64,000 nucleotides of DNA from Nemertoderma westbladi (Eukaryota; Xenacoelomorpha; Nemertodermatida; Nemertodermatidae), in NCBI GenBank assembly GCA_032718475.1, contig JAUCBJ010006846.1:1-64000 (forward strand), given 5' to 3'. The translations under genes and the position numbers were made by a program. Below the pieces are notes generated by a model that was given only the letters and a program-made list of their open reading frames with translations, made no database searches and had not been told where the DNA came from. Positions 30,501-42,800 of this stretch are shown here, one piece after another (positions within the stretch are counted from its first letter, which is position 1; each line of letters opens with the position of its first letter).

Positions 30501-31160
30501 TGTGAGCGGATTCAATTCCGCTCACTATCCCCATAAAGTTGGGAAGTGGCGCCTTTTTCAGCAATATTGGAGATACGACATGGATAACAACAATCTCGTA
30601 TCACACCCAATAACGGGGATAACATACACCCCAAAAGCCACACAAAGGGAGGTTAGAGGTCAAACCACCTCGAGAGGGCAGATAACCAACAGCGGGGGGG
30701 TGGGGGGGGGAAGCACTCCCACAGAGGTGAGAGGCGTGAAGTAGGTCATCAGCCAATGGGAGCGGGGAAAGGTATCCACTGGACAAAGGCCAAAGTAATG
30801 TAGGAATGAATACATATATTATCAGTTAGTTATATCAGTTAGTCAGTTTACTCAGTCATTCAGTTCAGTGCAGAACGGTGATGTTTTCCAACGTCACCAT
30901 CACCATCACCGATATCCTACCTACCGGTATACAGTACACATATATTATCCATCACAACTGTGCTATTATTGACTATTCATTTCATCGATATTAAATAAAA
31001 AAAATATAAAAAAAATATATATAATATAATTTATATATAAATATATAAAAAATAAATTAGTAAAAGATCAAAGAGATAACAACAAACTTTTCCCATTATC
31101 CTCAATATCACGGTGACGCGTAGTTCGACAAACCGGTCGGGATCCCTTGATCCCGTCACA
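30501..31160 (+). repeat. Right terminal repeat (candidate LTR)
   Basis: Runs from TGTGAGCGG to CCCGTCACA. It opens with a perfect 9-bp hairpin (GTGAGCGGA and TCCGCTCAC, 30502-30525). Its second half parallels 28745-29276, with shared GGT(T/C)AAACCAC, AGCCAAT, ACGCGTA, AAACCGGTCGGGA and the CCCGTCACA end. The interior 31000-31060 is almost pure A/T. Confidence 0.55.
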
Positions 31161-32650
31161 CGCAAAATATGTACAGTAGACTCCCCCCCCCCCCCCCCCC
31201 TCAAAAAAATCGAATTATAACTTAATAATTCAATTGGAATGCATTATTAGTAGTGTGTGATCTCCGCGTGGGGCGCGCACACGACATACTGTAGTTGCGT
31301 TGCGTTTACACCCTTTATGGGCATTCTAAAGTTGCATGTATTTGCTTCTGTTACTGGCTGGCATTCATTATATTAAATAAATACTCCATATAAATGCACT
31401 GTATTGTTTCCCTGCTACTTTAAGAGATAAACGAAATGTTCCAGAATAATATGGTGTATGTGTAATAAGTAGAATAGAATAGCCTCGCGCAGATGTAAAA
31501 CCAGGAATATTTCAACGCCCATATCTCACCCAATAACTCCAAAATTCAGATTGTGTTACACAGTATTATATTCTAAACTTTTGAGAGACCCTTAGACTCC
31601 CGCTTCAATCGCTGCACTCATTATTCCGGTTTCTGCCAGGGTCTGAGCTCGACGATAATGCAGTTTATGACTCCGTGACCCCCGCAGACACATGAGGGCC
31701 GACTGAACAAGGGCGAAATTTAACTTGGTCCGTATGAGTGTTAATGGATTAACAGTTAACAGTTAATGAATACGGAACTCCCCTCTTCTGTGACAGAAGC
31801 AGACTGACCCGGTACAATAAAGCATGGGCACTTCGGCTCATGCCACCAGTAATGGTATGTAGAAACCACAAATGGACAGAAACCCGCCCCTTCCACGGTT
31901 TTACCGGTATCGTACATTCCATACAAACCATTTTTTAAATTGACGGACTTTCCCCATTATATACCGGTACTGTTATATGTTACAACAATTTGTAAATTTA
32001 CTACTGTACATATAAAATAACGACAGGACAAGTGTCGTGTCGCATGGCACCGAATTTCGAATCGCGCCAAGTCATGAAATTTTGGCCTAAGAAGAGGGCC
32101 AATATCGCAATGCGACGGACACTGAAGTAACAACATCAGTAACAGGAAGGCAAATGCAAAGAGAACCAAAAGTTCAATAATTTATTAGTTGTTAGGCCTA
32201 CTAGTTAGATTTACTAGTTGTGTATCCTGTACTGTAGTATTCTCGATAGGCCACTACAGCAGTCTGTCTGCAACCAGCAGTAAAGAAGATATGTAATTAT
32301 TGTAATACAATACTCGCTACCTACACGCTAGGGCGGTTACTAACAGTTGTTTTATAACAAGATATAATAAATGCCTTCTTTGATTGCCTTTATGAGACAG
32401 TATTGATTGCTTTATTAAATGCATTAAGTGATTGTTAATATCTAAACTATATGAATAGGAGCAGGAGGTATTTATTTATTTATTATTTCTTCGATAAATA
32501 AATACAGTGAAAGTTGAAGCTCTAATATGTGACACTGTCCTCAATGTTTGTTAGCTTTAAAGTCTATAAAAATGACAAAGTGTTGCCATGACAGTTTTCA
32601 TTTTTGTTTCTGCACGATTCCTTATTGGGAGAACCCGGTCAACCGCATAA
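31161..32650. other. Non-coding spacer with C18 run
   Basis: Contains C18 at 31183-31200 and a short GC-rich patch near 31260-31280. The rest is AT-rich. No gene or element is recognised. Confidence 0.5.
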
Positions 32651-32670
32651 ACTTTCTAAGCTTAGAAAGT
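32651..32670. repeat. Perfect 20-bp palindrome
   Basis: ACTTTCTAAG is followed immediately by CTTAGAAAGT with no spacer, 15 bp before the start of the 38-bp minisatellite. Confidence 0.9.
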
Positions 32671-32685
32671 AGATGAGATAAATCC

Positions 32686-33254
32686 GTCCAATGTCCTTGA
32701 GAAGCCGTTATTCATCGGCCACTGTCCAATGTCCTTGAGATGCCGTTATTCATCGGCCACTGTCCAATGTCCTTGAGAAGCCGTTATTCATCGGCCACTG
32801 TCCAATGTCCTTGAGATGCCGTTATTCATCGGCCACTGTCCAATGTCCTTGAGAAGCCGTTATTCATCGGCCACTGTCCAATGTCCTTGAGATGCCGTTA
32901 TTCATCGGCCACTGTCCAATGTCCTTGAGAAGCCGTTATTCATCGGCCACTGTCCAATGTCATTGAGAAGCCGTTATTCATCGGCCACTGTCCAATGTCA
33001 TTGAGAAGCCGTTATTCATCGGCCACTGTCCAATGTCCTTGAGAAGCCGTTATTCATCGGCCACTGTCCAATGTCCTTGAGAAGCCGTTATTCATCGGCC
33101 ACTGTCCAATGTCCTTGAGAAGCCGTTATTCATCGGCCACTGTCCAATGTCCTTGAGAAGCCGTTATTCATCGGCCACTGTCCAATGTCCTTGAGAAGCC
33201 GTTATTCATCGGCCACTGTCCAATGTCCTTGAGAAGCCGTTATTCATCGGCCAC
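32686..33254. repeat. 38-bp minisatellite, 15 copies
   Basis: Units contain GTCCAATGTCCTTGAGA, AGCCGTTATTC and ATCGGCCACT. The first seven copies alternate GAGAAG and GAGATG, a 76-bp dimer pattern. Copies 8 and 9 share a C-to-A change (GTCATTGAG), and the rest are uniform GAGAAG. Growth therefore occurred first by dimers and later by single units. There is no coding frame. Confidence 0.97.
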
Positions 33255-35270
33255 CATATCTTTTAAGGATAACGAGGTGGTAAACTGTTGATACTCCCGA
33301 CGGAAGCTGAGAAAAAATTGAATAATATTATAAAGACCGAAAAGATCTGACATATTTGTAAGACAATGTCAAAGGAAATAGTATTCCATCTGCACTATTG
33401 TACGGTAGGCTTATCCGAATATTTTTTCATTAAGTGAATATAATTACTGCGTGCCCAAACAGCATTGCAGTATAACAGTGTCTTAATTATTTTTGGTGTC
33501 ATTCTGGTGCCCCAGAAAGAAAAGTAAGAGTAGCAAAAATTTCATATGAATTGCATAATTTGTATTGTAGTTTAATGTACATATAATACCGGTATCAATT
33601 GCATCATAAAATATCATGCATATTATCGTTCTATATGAACGATTTATGAACATGTTTAGATAGATATTACCATAAAGCAAATCATTTGAACTAATCATTA
33701 AAGACTAACTGTATAATGGAATGGGGTTATGGGGATTCCGGCGGTATAATTTTTATGCATAAAAAATTATTTTAAATCTTATACAAGAAAATGTTGTATT
33801 TAAATTAAAGGACAGGCAGAAAAACTGCTATTTTTTACAGTCATCAACTCAATTAACTAAATCTGCTGTACTAGATCTACAGATCTATGTATGCTAAGAA
33901 CCTTTGCTACCGTATGCTAAGAACGCTACTTTCGTGGCTCGCCCCACAAGTACAACTTTCATTTATTTTGTTATTGTATTATTGTATTATTAGTGTTTAT
34001 TGTTTATTATTATTACTTTATTACCTTATTTGAAGCCTCAGATAGTGGGGCAAAACCAATTACTAATATAATAGTAACATTAGATTCACCAGACAGACTA
34101 ATCCTTAATCTAATTAAATACACATTCTATGCTTTTCGCTTACAAAATGTCTCGCCTAAAAGATTATAATATGAATTAACTTGTATTTATACATTACAGA
34201 GATTGGTTATGAACAGTAGCGGTTGCTTGTATCTGTATTTGCCTTTATTATTTGTGGTGGATCAGAACTTTCGGGTTTTTTAGGGCCTCAGACCTCAAGT
34301 TTCTACATTTTGTTTAGAATATCTCTTTATCATATATACAATATTATTCTTTGTGACAATAGTAGGTAAATATGAACAGATTCATACAACTTTATATAAA
34401 CCGCGCTTGGTTTTGGCGACTTTATACCACTTATATTACACTCATTGCATTGTTATTAACAACAAACGTTTCATAAGATGTTTTTATCATCTGTAATCGT
34501 TTTGTAATTATAATTTTGTAATAAAACGACATACTGTACATGTTGCAGAGTATTTTCCATGTTCTGAATACTCGTGGCTATATTTTCACTACTTACTTAC
34601 TATAATAATATTTATTTTTAAATCATAAGTACAAACTGCACGATTTAAAATCAAAATAAAACAAAAAATTATAATGCAAATAAATAAAAAGTTCAATAAA
34701 ACATATCATAATTAATATCGATGCAGAATAAAAAAGTGGCACCATTTTTTATATTATAAAAGGAAACTTTCATAAATTGAAGATGCACTTAGACTAGACA
34801 GGTACTGCGTACGATGAAATTAAAAGATTATTAGACTTATATATGCGTTTAAATCAACTGCACAGAGTTCCGGAGAATCTCTTCGATCAAATGTAATTCT
34901 AGAAGTCTAGAAGCATCCGTGATGCACTGTTAATTTCATCATACTGTTTTCGTTAGTGTGGCAAAACACTCTGATTAGCACCCGCCTGTAAAGACGCAAT
35001 TTACACACAAATAACTAAATTAGTAACATCCATACAGTAGATATAATATCAGCTGCACTATATTATACTGATACACTATGGAGTACCTCGAATCTATATT
35101 CGTCCTCACTCGCTTCTTTCGTTTGTTTGATGGAGTTTTAGAGCATAGTATTTTGAAATTAATTAATTGAAAATATAATAACTATATTTTACTAAAGAAA
35201 ATAACAAAAAAATTCTCAAGCTTCCATTGTATCTCATATTATAATTTAACAATTAATATAATTATTCCAA
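33255..35270. other. AT-rich non-coding spacer
   Basis: About 2 kb with no recognisable gene. At 33934-33948 GTGGCTCGCCCCACA repeats, inverted, the end motif found at 11309 and 17753. Otherwise only low-complexity A/T sequence. Confidence 0.5.
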
Positions 35271-35393
35271 AATTGTAACATTACTCAACGCCGTTAGTAT
35301 TAACAGCGAATTGTTATTTAGCACTTTACAACTTTAGAGGACATTACAGCATTGTTTTGGCCTGTACATTTAGCATTGTATTTGGTGTTATTC

Positions 35394-35474
35394 TTTACGT
35401 GGTAACCAATGACGGCGTTATGTAATGTCCACTAAGGGGACATTACTTAACGCCGTCATTGGTTACCACGTAAA
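35394..35474. repeat. Inverted repeat, 37-bp arms, 7-bp loop
   Basis: TTTACGTGGTAACCAATGAC and the following GGCGTTATGTAATGTCC pair with 35438-35474, with one mismatch. A third, direct copy of the right arm's first part (ACATTACTCAACGCCGTTA) lies near 35279. The group resembles termini of a small inverted-repeat transposon, but its limits are unclear. Confidence 0.88.
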
Positions 35475-36052
35475 CAATAGATGGAAATTTGCCTGACAGC
35501 CAGATAGCCTGACATCACGACTAATTCAAGTGTTGTTGGGGGGGGGGGGGGGGGGGGGGGGGTAGTTATGAAACAAATTTTTAATGTTTTAATATAAGTT
35601 GTAGATGTCAAGATATAGTTATTTAAACTGCTAACTAGCAGTTAAATCTCGTTAAGTTGGGAGGGTGGCGGCATCATTAAATTACATGTAAACAGCAAAA
35701 CCTTCCTTTATTCATATTTCTGTAGTTTAAATCTGTTAAAGAGTTTTGAATAACTTCGACCAAAACTAAGTTTTTAAATTAATTTTAAAAAAATTTAACC
35801 AAAATTTTAATTAAAACAAAATAACACAGAAAACCTTATTAATTATTAACAACTAAGAGACTATTTAAAAAGAAAATCAGTGGCGGTCCGTGGCCAAAAT
35901 TTTTGGTTGGGCCTGACCCAAAAATTTATGAATACAGTGGACTCATTGAGACACCAAAATGTTCAATTTAGGGGCAATACTGCTCCCCCCCCCCCCCCAT
36001 TTTGAGTTAAGCTCACAAAATAACTGATTACATAATTATCAATCTCGAAAAG
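35475..36052. other. AT-rich spacer with G25 and C14 runs
   Basis: Contains an uninterrupted G25 at 35538-35562 and C14 at 35985-35998. No gene is present. The right end adjoins the retrotransposon relic. Confidence 0.6.
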
Positions 36053-36535
36053 TTATGGGTCGCCCCACCCTCCCCCTACATTTGTAATATATCGTCTAGG
36101 TTGGCTTGTCTGGGTAGAGTCCCGCGCACGACTGGTTGCTAGTGATAGCCTCTGGAACACGAAAGAGGTTGAGCGTGGCTCGCCGGTGGCTCGAGCAATC
36201 CTACGTCCAATCTCGTTTAAAATGGCTGTTCCCTCCTCTGCTATGGGCCCGAGGGTTTCAGTGGCTATGGTGGCGCTGATATAGTTGTGTTGGAGATCTG
36301 CATATTTGTTGCCCTTGGTGGTTTCGGCTAAGGCTGCGGCGGCACCAGCCTGATGTGCTGCGGAGGTGTGATGGTGCAAGGGTGTCCCTCCATGTGTAGT
36401 GTAATCCCACACCAATGGTTTACCTAATGACCAGGGGGCTAGGGACATGCCGTCTGGTTTCTTCCCGTCTCTGGCTATGCCTCGCGGTGAGATATTTAAA
36501 TTATAGTCGGGTAGGTTGTTGAACTGCTCACTTGG
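36053..36535 (-). pseudogene. Non-LTR retrotransposon 3' relic (post-RT domain)
   Basis: The open frame of 161 codons begins after a stop at 36536-36538. It carries KKPDGMSLAPWSLGKPLVWD, then YADLQHNY, ATETLGPIAEEG, LNEIGRRIARATGEPRSTSF and FQRLSLA. This arrangement (PDG...W...WD.T, ..ETLGP.., GRR...GE.R...FQR) is the stretch after the reverse transcriptase of a widespread invertebrate retroelement group. The polymerase itself is missing and the copy is 5'-truncated. It appears to be a different family from the relics at 12.7 and 15.6 kb. Confidence 0.78.
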
Positions 36536-36680
36536 TTATGATTACTATGAGATTGAACAGAAAGTGGCACTAGGTACCACCACAAACTATCGTTAGTATC
36601 TGTTATTCGTTCACCTATTGAACAAGGAGATTATTAGTTCTGCTGAATAAGATTAGTAAATTATGTAAAAGTGTTCAATT
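36521..36680 (+). repeat. Dispersed repeat A, copy 2
   Basis: Direct match of 13775-13935. Its first bases overlap the upstream edge of the retrotransposon relic, so the family might include part of that element or have been its insertion site. Confidence 0.75.
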
Positions 36681-36699
36681 TAGGGAAAGGAGCAGGTTG

Positions 36700-36830
36700 C
36701 AATGGGACGTTATTATATCCAAAACAATAAACGCAAGTCATTGTAATAAGTTACGGCTGCATTTTTGGGAGTAATCAGCAGTTAGTTGCGTAGATTTCCC
36801 CCATCTGAAGTTTACCTCAGTCATAATTGA
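36700..36830 (-). repeat. Dispersed repeat C, copy 2
   Basis: The reverse complement of this stretch matches 8825-8932 (CTGATTACTCC, AAAAAT, TGTAACC/CGTAACT, TTATTGTTTTGG, AATAACGTC). It ends about 25 bp before the satellite begins. Confidence 0.7.
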
Positions 36831-36856
36831 AACACTTACTTGTCCTGGGTTTGCTG

Positions 36857-39800
36857 GCTCTCAATCTACATCGGACTTCTCCAGTCAGGATTCTGTTGTC
36901 ACTCGATTCGATTCTAATTAGTTTGAAGAACCTCACTGTTAATTATGATCTCAAACTACATAGGATTCTGTTGTCACGATTCGATTCTAATTAGTTTGAA
37001 GAACCTCACTGATAATTATGCTCTCAAACTACATAGGATTCTGTTGTCACGATTCGATTCTATTTAGTTTGAAGAACCTCACTGTTAATTATGCTCTCAA
37101 ACTACATAGGATTCTGTTGTCACGATTCGATTCTAATTAGTTTGAAGAACCTCACTGTTAATTATGCTCTCAAACTACATAGGATTCTGTTGTCACGATT
37201 CGATTATAATTAGTTTGAAGAACCTCACTGTTAATTATGATCTCAAACTACATAGGATTCTGTTGTCACTCGATTCGATTCTAATTAGGTTGAAGAACCT
37301 CACTGTTAATTATGCTCTCAAACTACATAGGATTCTGTTGTCACTCGATTCGATTCTAATTAGGTTGAAGAACCTCACTGCTAATTATGCTCTCAAACTA
37401 CATAGGATTCTGTTGTCACTCGATTCGATTCTAATTAGGTTGAAGAACCTCACTGTTAATTATGCTCTCAAACTACATAGGATTCTGTTGTCACTCGATT
37501 CGATTCTAATTAGGTTGAAGAACCTCACTGTTAATTATGCTCTCAAACTACATAGGATTCTGTTGTCACTCGATTCGATTCTAATTAGTTTGAAGAACCT
37601 CACTGTTAATTATGCTCTCAAAATACATAGGATTCTGTTGTCACTCGATTCGATTCTAATTAGGTTGAAGAACCTCACTGTTAATTATGCTCTCAAACTA
37701 CATAGGATTCTGTTGTCACACGATTCGATTCTAATTAGTTTGAAGAACCTCACTGCTAATTATGCTCTCAAACTACATAGGATTCTGTTGTCACACGATT
37801 CTATTATAATTAGTTTGAAGAATCTCACTGTTAATTATGCTCTCAAACTACATAGGATTCTGTTGTCACTCGATTCGATTCTAATTAGGTTGAAGAACCT
37901 CACTGTTAATTATGCTCTCAAACTACATAGGATTCTGTTGTCACTCGATTCGATTCTAATTAGGTTGAAGAACCTCACTGTTAATTATGCTCTCAAACTA
38001 CATAGGATTCTGTTGTCACACGATTCGATTCTAATTAGTTTGAAGAACCTCACTGATAATTATGCTCTCAAACTACATAGGATTCTGTTGTCACTCGATT
38101 CGATTCTAATTAGTTTGAAGAACCTCACTGATAATTATGCTCTCAAATTACATAGGATTATGTTGTCACTCGATTCGATTCTAATTAGTTTGAAGAACCT
38201 CACTGTTAATTATGCTCTCAAACTACATAGGATTCTGTTGTCACGATTCGATTCTAATTAGTTTGAAGAACCTCACTGTTAATTATGCTCTCAAACTACA
38301 TAGGATTCTGTTGTCACGATTCGATTCTAATTAGTTTGAAGAACCTCACTGTTAATTATGATCTCAAACTACATAGGATTCTGTTGTCACTCGATTCGAT
38401 TCTAATTAGGTTGAAGAACCTCACTGTTAATTATGCTCTCAAACTACATAGGATTCTGTTGTCACGATTCGATTATAATTAGTTTGAAGAACCTCACTGT
38501 TAATTATGCTCTCAAACTACATAGGATTCTGTTGTCACTCGATTCGATTCTAATTAGGTTGAAGAACCTCACTGTTAATTATGATCTCAAACTACATAGG
38601 ATTCTGTTGTCACGATTCGATTCTAATTAGTTTGAAGAACCTCACTGTTAATTATGCTCTCAAACTACATAGGATTCTGTTGTCACGATTCGATTCTAAT
38701 TAGTTTGAAGAACCTCACTGTTAATTATGATCTCAAACTACATAGGATTCTGTTGTCACTCGATTCGATTCTAATTAGGTTGAAGAACCTCACTGTTAAT
38801 TATGCTCTCAAACTACATAGGATTCTGTTGTCACTCGATTCGATTCTAATTAGGTTGAAGAACCTCACTGTTAATTATGCTCTCAAACTAAATAGGATTC
38901 TGTTGTCACTCGATTCGATTATAATTAGTTTGAAGAACCTCACTGTTAATTATGCTCTCAAAATACATAGGATTCTGTTGTCACTCGATTCGATTCTAAT
39001 TAGGTTGAAGAACCTCACTGTTAATTATGCTCTCAAACTACATAGGATTCTGTTGTCACGATTCGATTCTAATTAGTTTGAAGAACCTCACTGCTAATTA
39101 TGCTCTCAAACTACATAGGATTCTGTTGTCACTCGATTCGATTATAATTAGTTTGAAGAACCTCACTGCTAATTATGCTCTCAAACTACATAGGATTCTG
39201 TTGTCACTCGATTCGATTATAATTAGTTTGAAGAACCTCACTGCTAATTATGCTCTCAAACTACATAGGATTCTGTTGTCACACGATTCGATTCTAATTA
39301 GTTTGAAGAACCTCACTGCTAATTATGCTCTCAAACTACATAGGATTCTGTTGTCACTCGATTCGATTATAATTAGTTTGAAGAACCTCACTGCTAATTA
39401 TGCTCTCAAACTACATAGGATTCTGTTGTCACTCGATTCGATTCTAATTAGTTTGAAGAACCTCACTGTTAATTATGCTCTCAAATTACATAGGATTCTG
39501 TTGTCACTCGATTCGATTATAATTAGTTTGAAGAACCTCACTGTTAATTATGCTCTCAAACTACATAGGATTCTGTTGTCACTCGATTCGATTCTAATTA
39601 GTTTGAAGAACCTCACTGATAATTATGCTCTCAAATTACATAGGATTCTGTTGTCACTCGATTCGATTCTAATTAGTTTGAAGAACCTCACTGATAATTA
39701 TGCTCTCAAACTACATAGGATTCTGTTGTCACTCGATTCGATTCTAATTAGTTTGAAGAACCTCACTGTTAATTATGCTCTCAAACTACATAGGATTCTG

Positions 39801-42800
39801 TTGTCACACGATTCGATTCTAATTAGTTTGAAGAACCTCACTGTTAATTATGCTCTCAAACTACATAGGATTCTGTTGTCACACGATTCGATTCTAATTA
39901 GTTTGAAGAACCTCACTGATAATTATGCTCTCAAATTACATAGGATTCTGTTGTCACTCGATTCGATTCTAATTAGTTTGAAGAACCTCACTGATAATTA
40001 TGCTCTCAAACTACATAGGATTCTGTTGTCACTCGATTCGATTCTAATTAGTTTGAAGAACCTCACTGTTAATTATGCTCTCAAACTACATAGGATTCTG
40101 TTGTCACACGATTCGATTCTAATTAGTTTGAAGAACCTCACTGATAATTATGCTCTCAAACTACATAGGATTCTGTTGTCACTCGATTCGATTCTAATTA
40201 GTTTGAAGAACCTCACTGTTAATTATGCTCTCAAACTACATAGGATTCTGTTGTCACACGATTCGATTCTAATTAGTTTGAAGAACCTCACTGATAATTA
40301 TGCTCTCAAACTACATAGGATTCTGTTGTCACTCGATTCGATTATAATTAGTTTGAAGAACCTCACTGTTAATTATGCTCTCAAACTACATAGGATTCTG
40401 TTGTCACACGATTCGATTCTAATTAGTTTGAAGAACCTCACTGTTAATTATGCTCTCAAACTACATAGGATTCTGTTGTCACACGATTCGATTCTAATTA
40501 GTTTGAAGAACCTCACTGATAATTATGCTCTCAAACTACATAGGATTCTGTTGTCACACGATTCGATTCTAATTAGTTTGAGGAACCTCACTGATAATTA
40601 TGCTCTCAAACTACATAGGATTCTGTTGTCACTCGATTCGATTCTAATTAGTTTGAAGAACCTCACTGTTAATTATGCTCTCAAACTACATAGGATTCTG
40701 TTGTCACACGATTCGATTCTAATTAGTTTGAAGAACCTCACTGATAATTATGCTCTCAAACTACATAGGATTCTGTTGTCACTCGATTCGATTCTAATTA
40801 GTTTGAAGAACCTCACTGATAATTATGCTCTCAAATTACATAGGATTATGTTGTCACTCGATTCGATTCTAATTAGTTTGAAGAACCTCACTGATAATTA
40901 TGCTCTCAAACTACATAGGATTCTGTTGTCACTCGATTCGATTCTAATTAGTTTGAAGAACCTCACTGATAATTATGCTCTCAAACTACATAGGATTCTG
41001 TTGTCACTCGATTCGATTCTAATTAGTTTGAAGAACCTCACTGATAATTATGCTCTCAAACTACATAGGATTCTGTTGTCACTCGATTCGATTCTAATTA
41101 GTTTGAAGAACCTCACTGATAATTATGCTCTCAAACTACATAGGATTCTGTTGTCACTCGATTCGATTCTAATTAGTTTGAAGAACCTCACTGATAATTA
41201 TGCTCTCAAACTACATAGGATTCTGTTGTCACTCGATTCGATTCTAATTAGTTTGAAGAACCTCACTGCTAATTATGCTCTCAAACTACATAGGATTCTG
41301 TTGTCACGATTCGATTATAACTAGGTTGAAGAACCTCACTGTTAATTATGCTCTCAAACTACATAGGATTCTGTTGTCACTCGATTCGATTCTAATTAGT
41401 TTGAAGAACCTCACTGTTAATTATGCTCTCAAACTACATAGGATTCTGTTGTCACTCGATTCGATTCTAATTAGTTTGAAGAACCTCACTGTTAATTATG
41501 CTCTCAAACTACATAGGATTCTGTTGTCACTCGATTCGATTCTAATTAGTTTGAAGAACCTCACTGATAATTATGATCTCAAACTACATAGGATTCTGTT
41601 GTCACTCGATTCGATTCTAATTAGTTTGAAGAACCTCACTGCTAATTATGCTCTCAAACTACATAGGATTCTGTTGTCACTCGATTCGATTATAATTAGT
41701 TTGAAGAACCTCACTGTTAATTATGCTCTCAAACTACATAGGATTCTGTTGTCACTCGATTCGATTCTAATTAGGTTGAAGAACCTCACTGTTAATTATG
41801 CTCTCAAACTACATAGGATTCTGTTGTCACTCGATTCGATTCTAATTAGTTTGAAGAACCTCACTGTTAATTATGCTCTCAAACTACATAGGATTCTGTT
41901 GTCACTCGATTCGATTATAATTAGGTTGAAGAACCTCACTGTTAATTATGATCTCAAACTACATAGGATTCTGTTGTCACTCGATTCGATTCTAATTAGG
42001 TTGAAGAACCTCACTGTTAATTATGCTCTCAAACTACATAGGATTCTGTTGTCACTCGATTCGATTAAATTAGGTTGAAGAACCTCACTGTTAATTATGA
42101 TCTCAAACTACATAGGATTCTGTTGTCACTCGATTCGATTCTATTTAGTTTGAAAAACCTCACTGTTAATTATGCTCTCAAACTACATAGGATTCTGTTG
42201 TCACTCGATTCGATTATAATTAGTTTGAAAAACCTCACTGTTAATTATGCTCTCAAACTACATAGGATTCTGTTGTCACGATTCGATTCTAATTAGTTTG
42301 AAGAACCTCACTGTTAATTATGATCTCAAACTACATAGGATTCTGTTGTCACACGATTCGATTCTAATTAGTTTGAAGAACCTCACTGTTAATTATGCTC
42401 TCAAACTACATAGGATTCTGTTGTCACGATTCGATTAAATTAGGTTGAAGAACCTCACTGTTAATTATGATCTCAAACTACGTAGGATTCTGTTGTCACT
42501 CGATTCGATTAAATTAGGTTGAAGAACCTCACTGTTAATTATGATCTCAAACTACATAGGATTCTGTTGTCACTCGATTCGATTCTATTTAGTTTGAAAA
42601 ACCTCACTGTTAATTATGCTCTCAAACTACATAGGATTCTGTTGTCACTCGATTCGATTATAATTAGGTTGAAGAACCTCACTGCTAATTATGCTCTCAA
42701 ACTACATAGGATTCTGTTGTCACTCGATTCGATTATAATTAGTTTGAAAAACCTCACTGTTAATTATGCTCTCAAACTACATAGGATTCTGTTGTCACTC

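Larger units (their letters stand above)
28745..31160 (+). mobile_element. Small LTR-like element coding only for a zinc-knuckle protein
   Basis: The block 28745-29276 resembles 30640-31160 in order and sequence: GGT(T/C)AAACCAC, AGCCAAT, then near the ends ACGCGTA, AAACCGGTCGGGA and CCCGTCACA. Between them are the zinc-knuckle frames and a structured 3' region, then a G7AG polypurine run directly before TGTGAGCGG at 30501. This gives a plausible TG...CA terminal repeat of about 660 bp on the right. The left repeat is diverged and its start is unclear. No TGG-type primer-binding site follows 29276, no pol is present, and no target duplication was found. A gag-only non-autonomous retroelement is the best reading; a cellular gene flanked by repeats is the alternative. 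Confidence 0.55.

Noticed and set aside
32686-33254. CRISPR array
   Set aside because: The 38-bp units are contiguous with no unique spacers, in eukaryotic DNA; this is a minisatellite.
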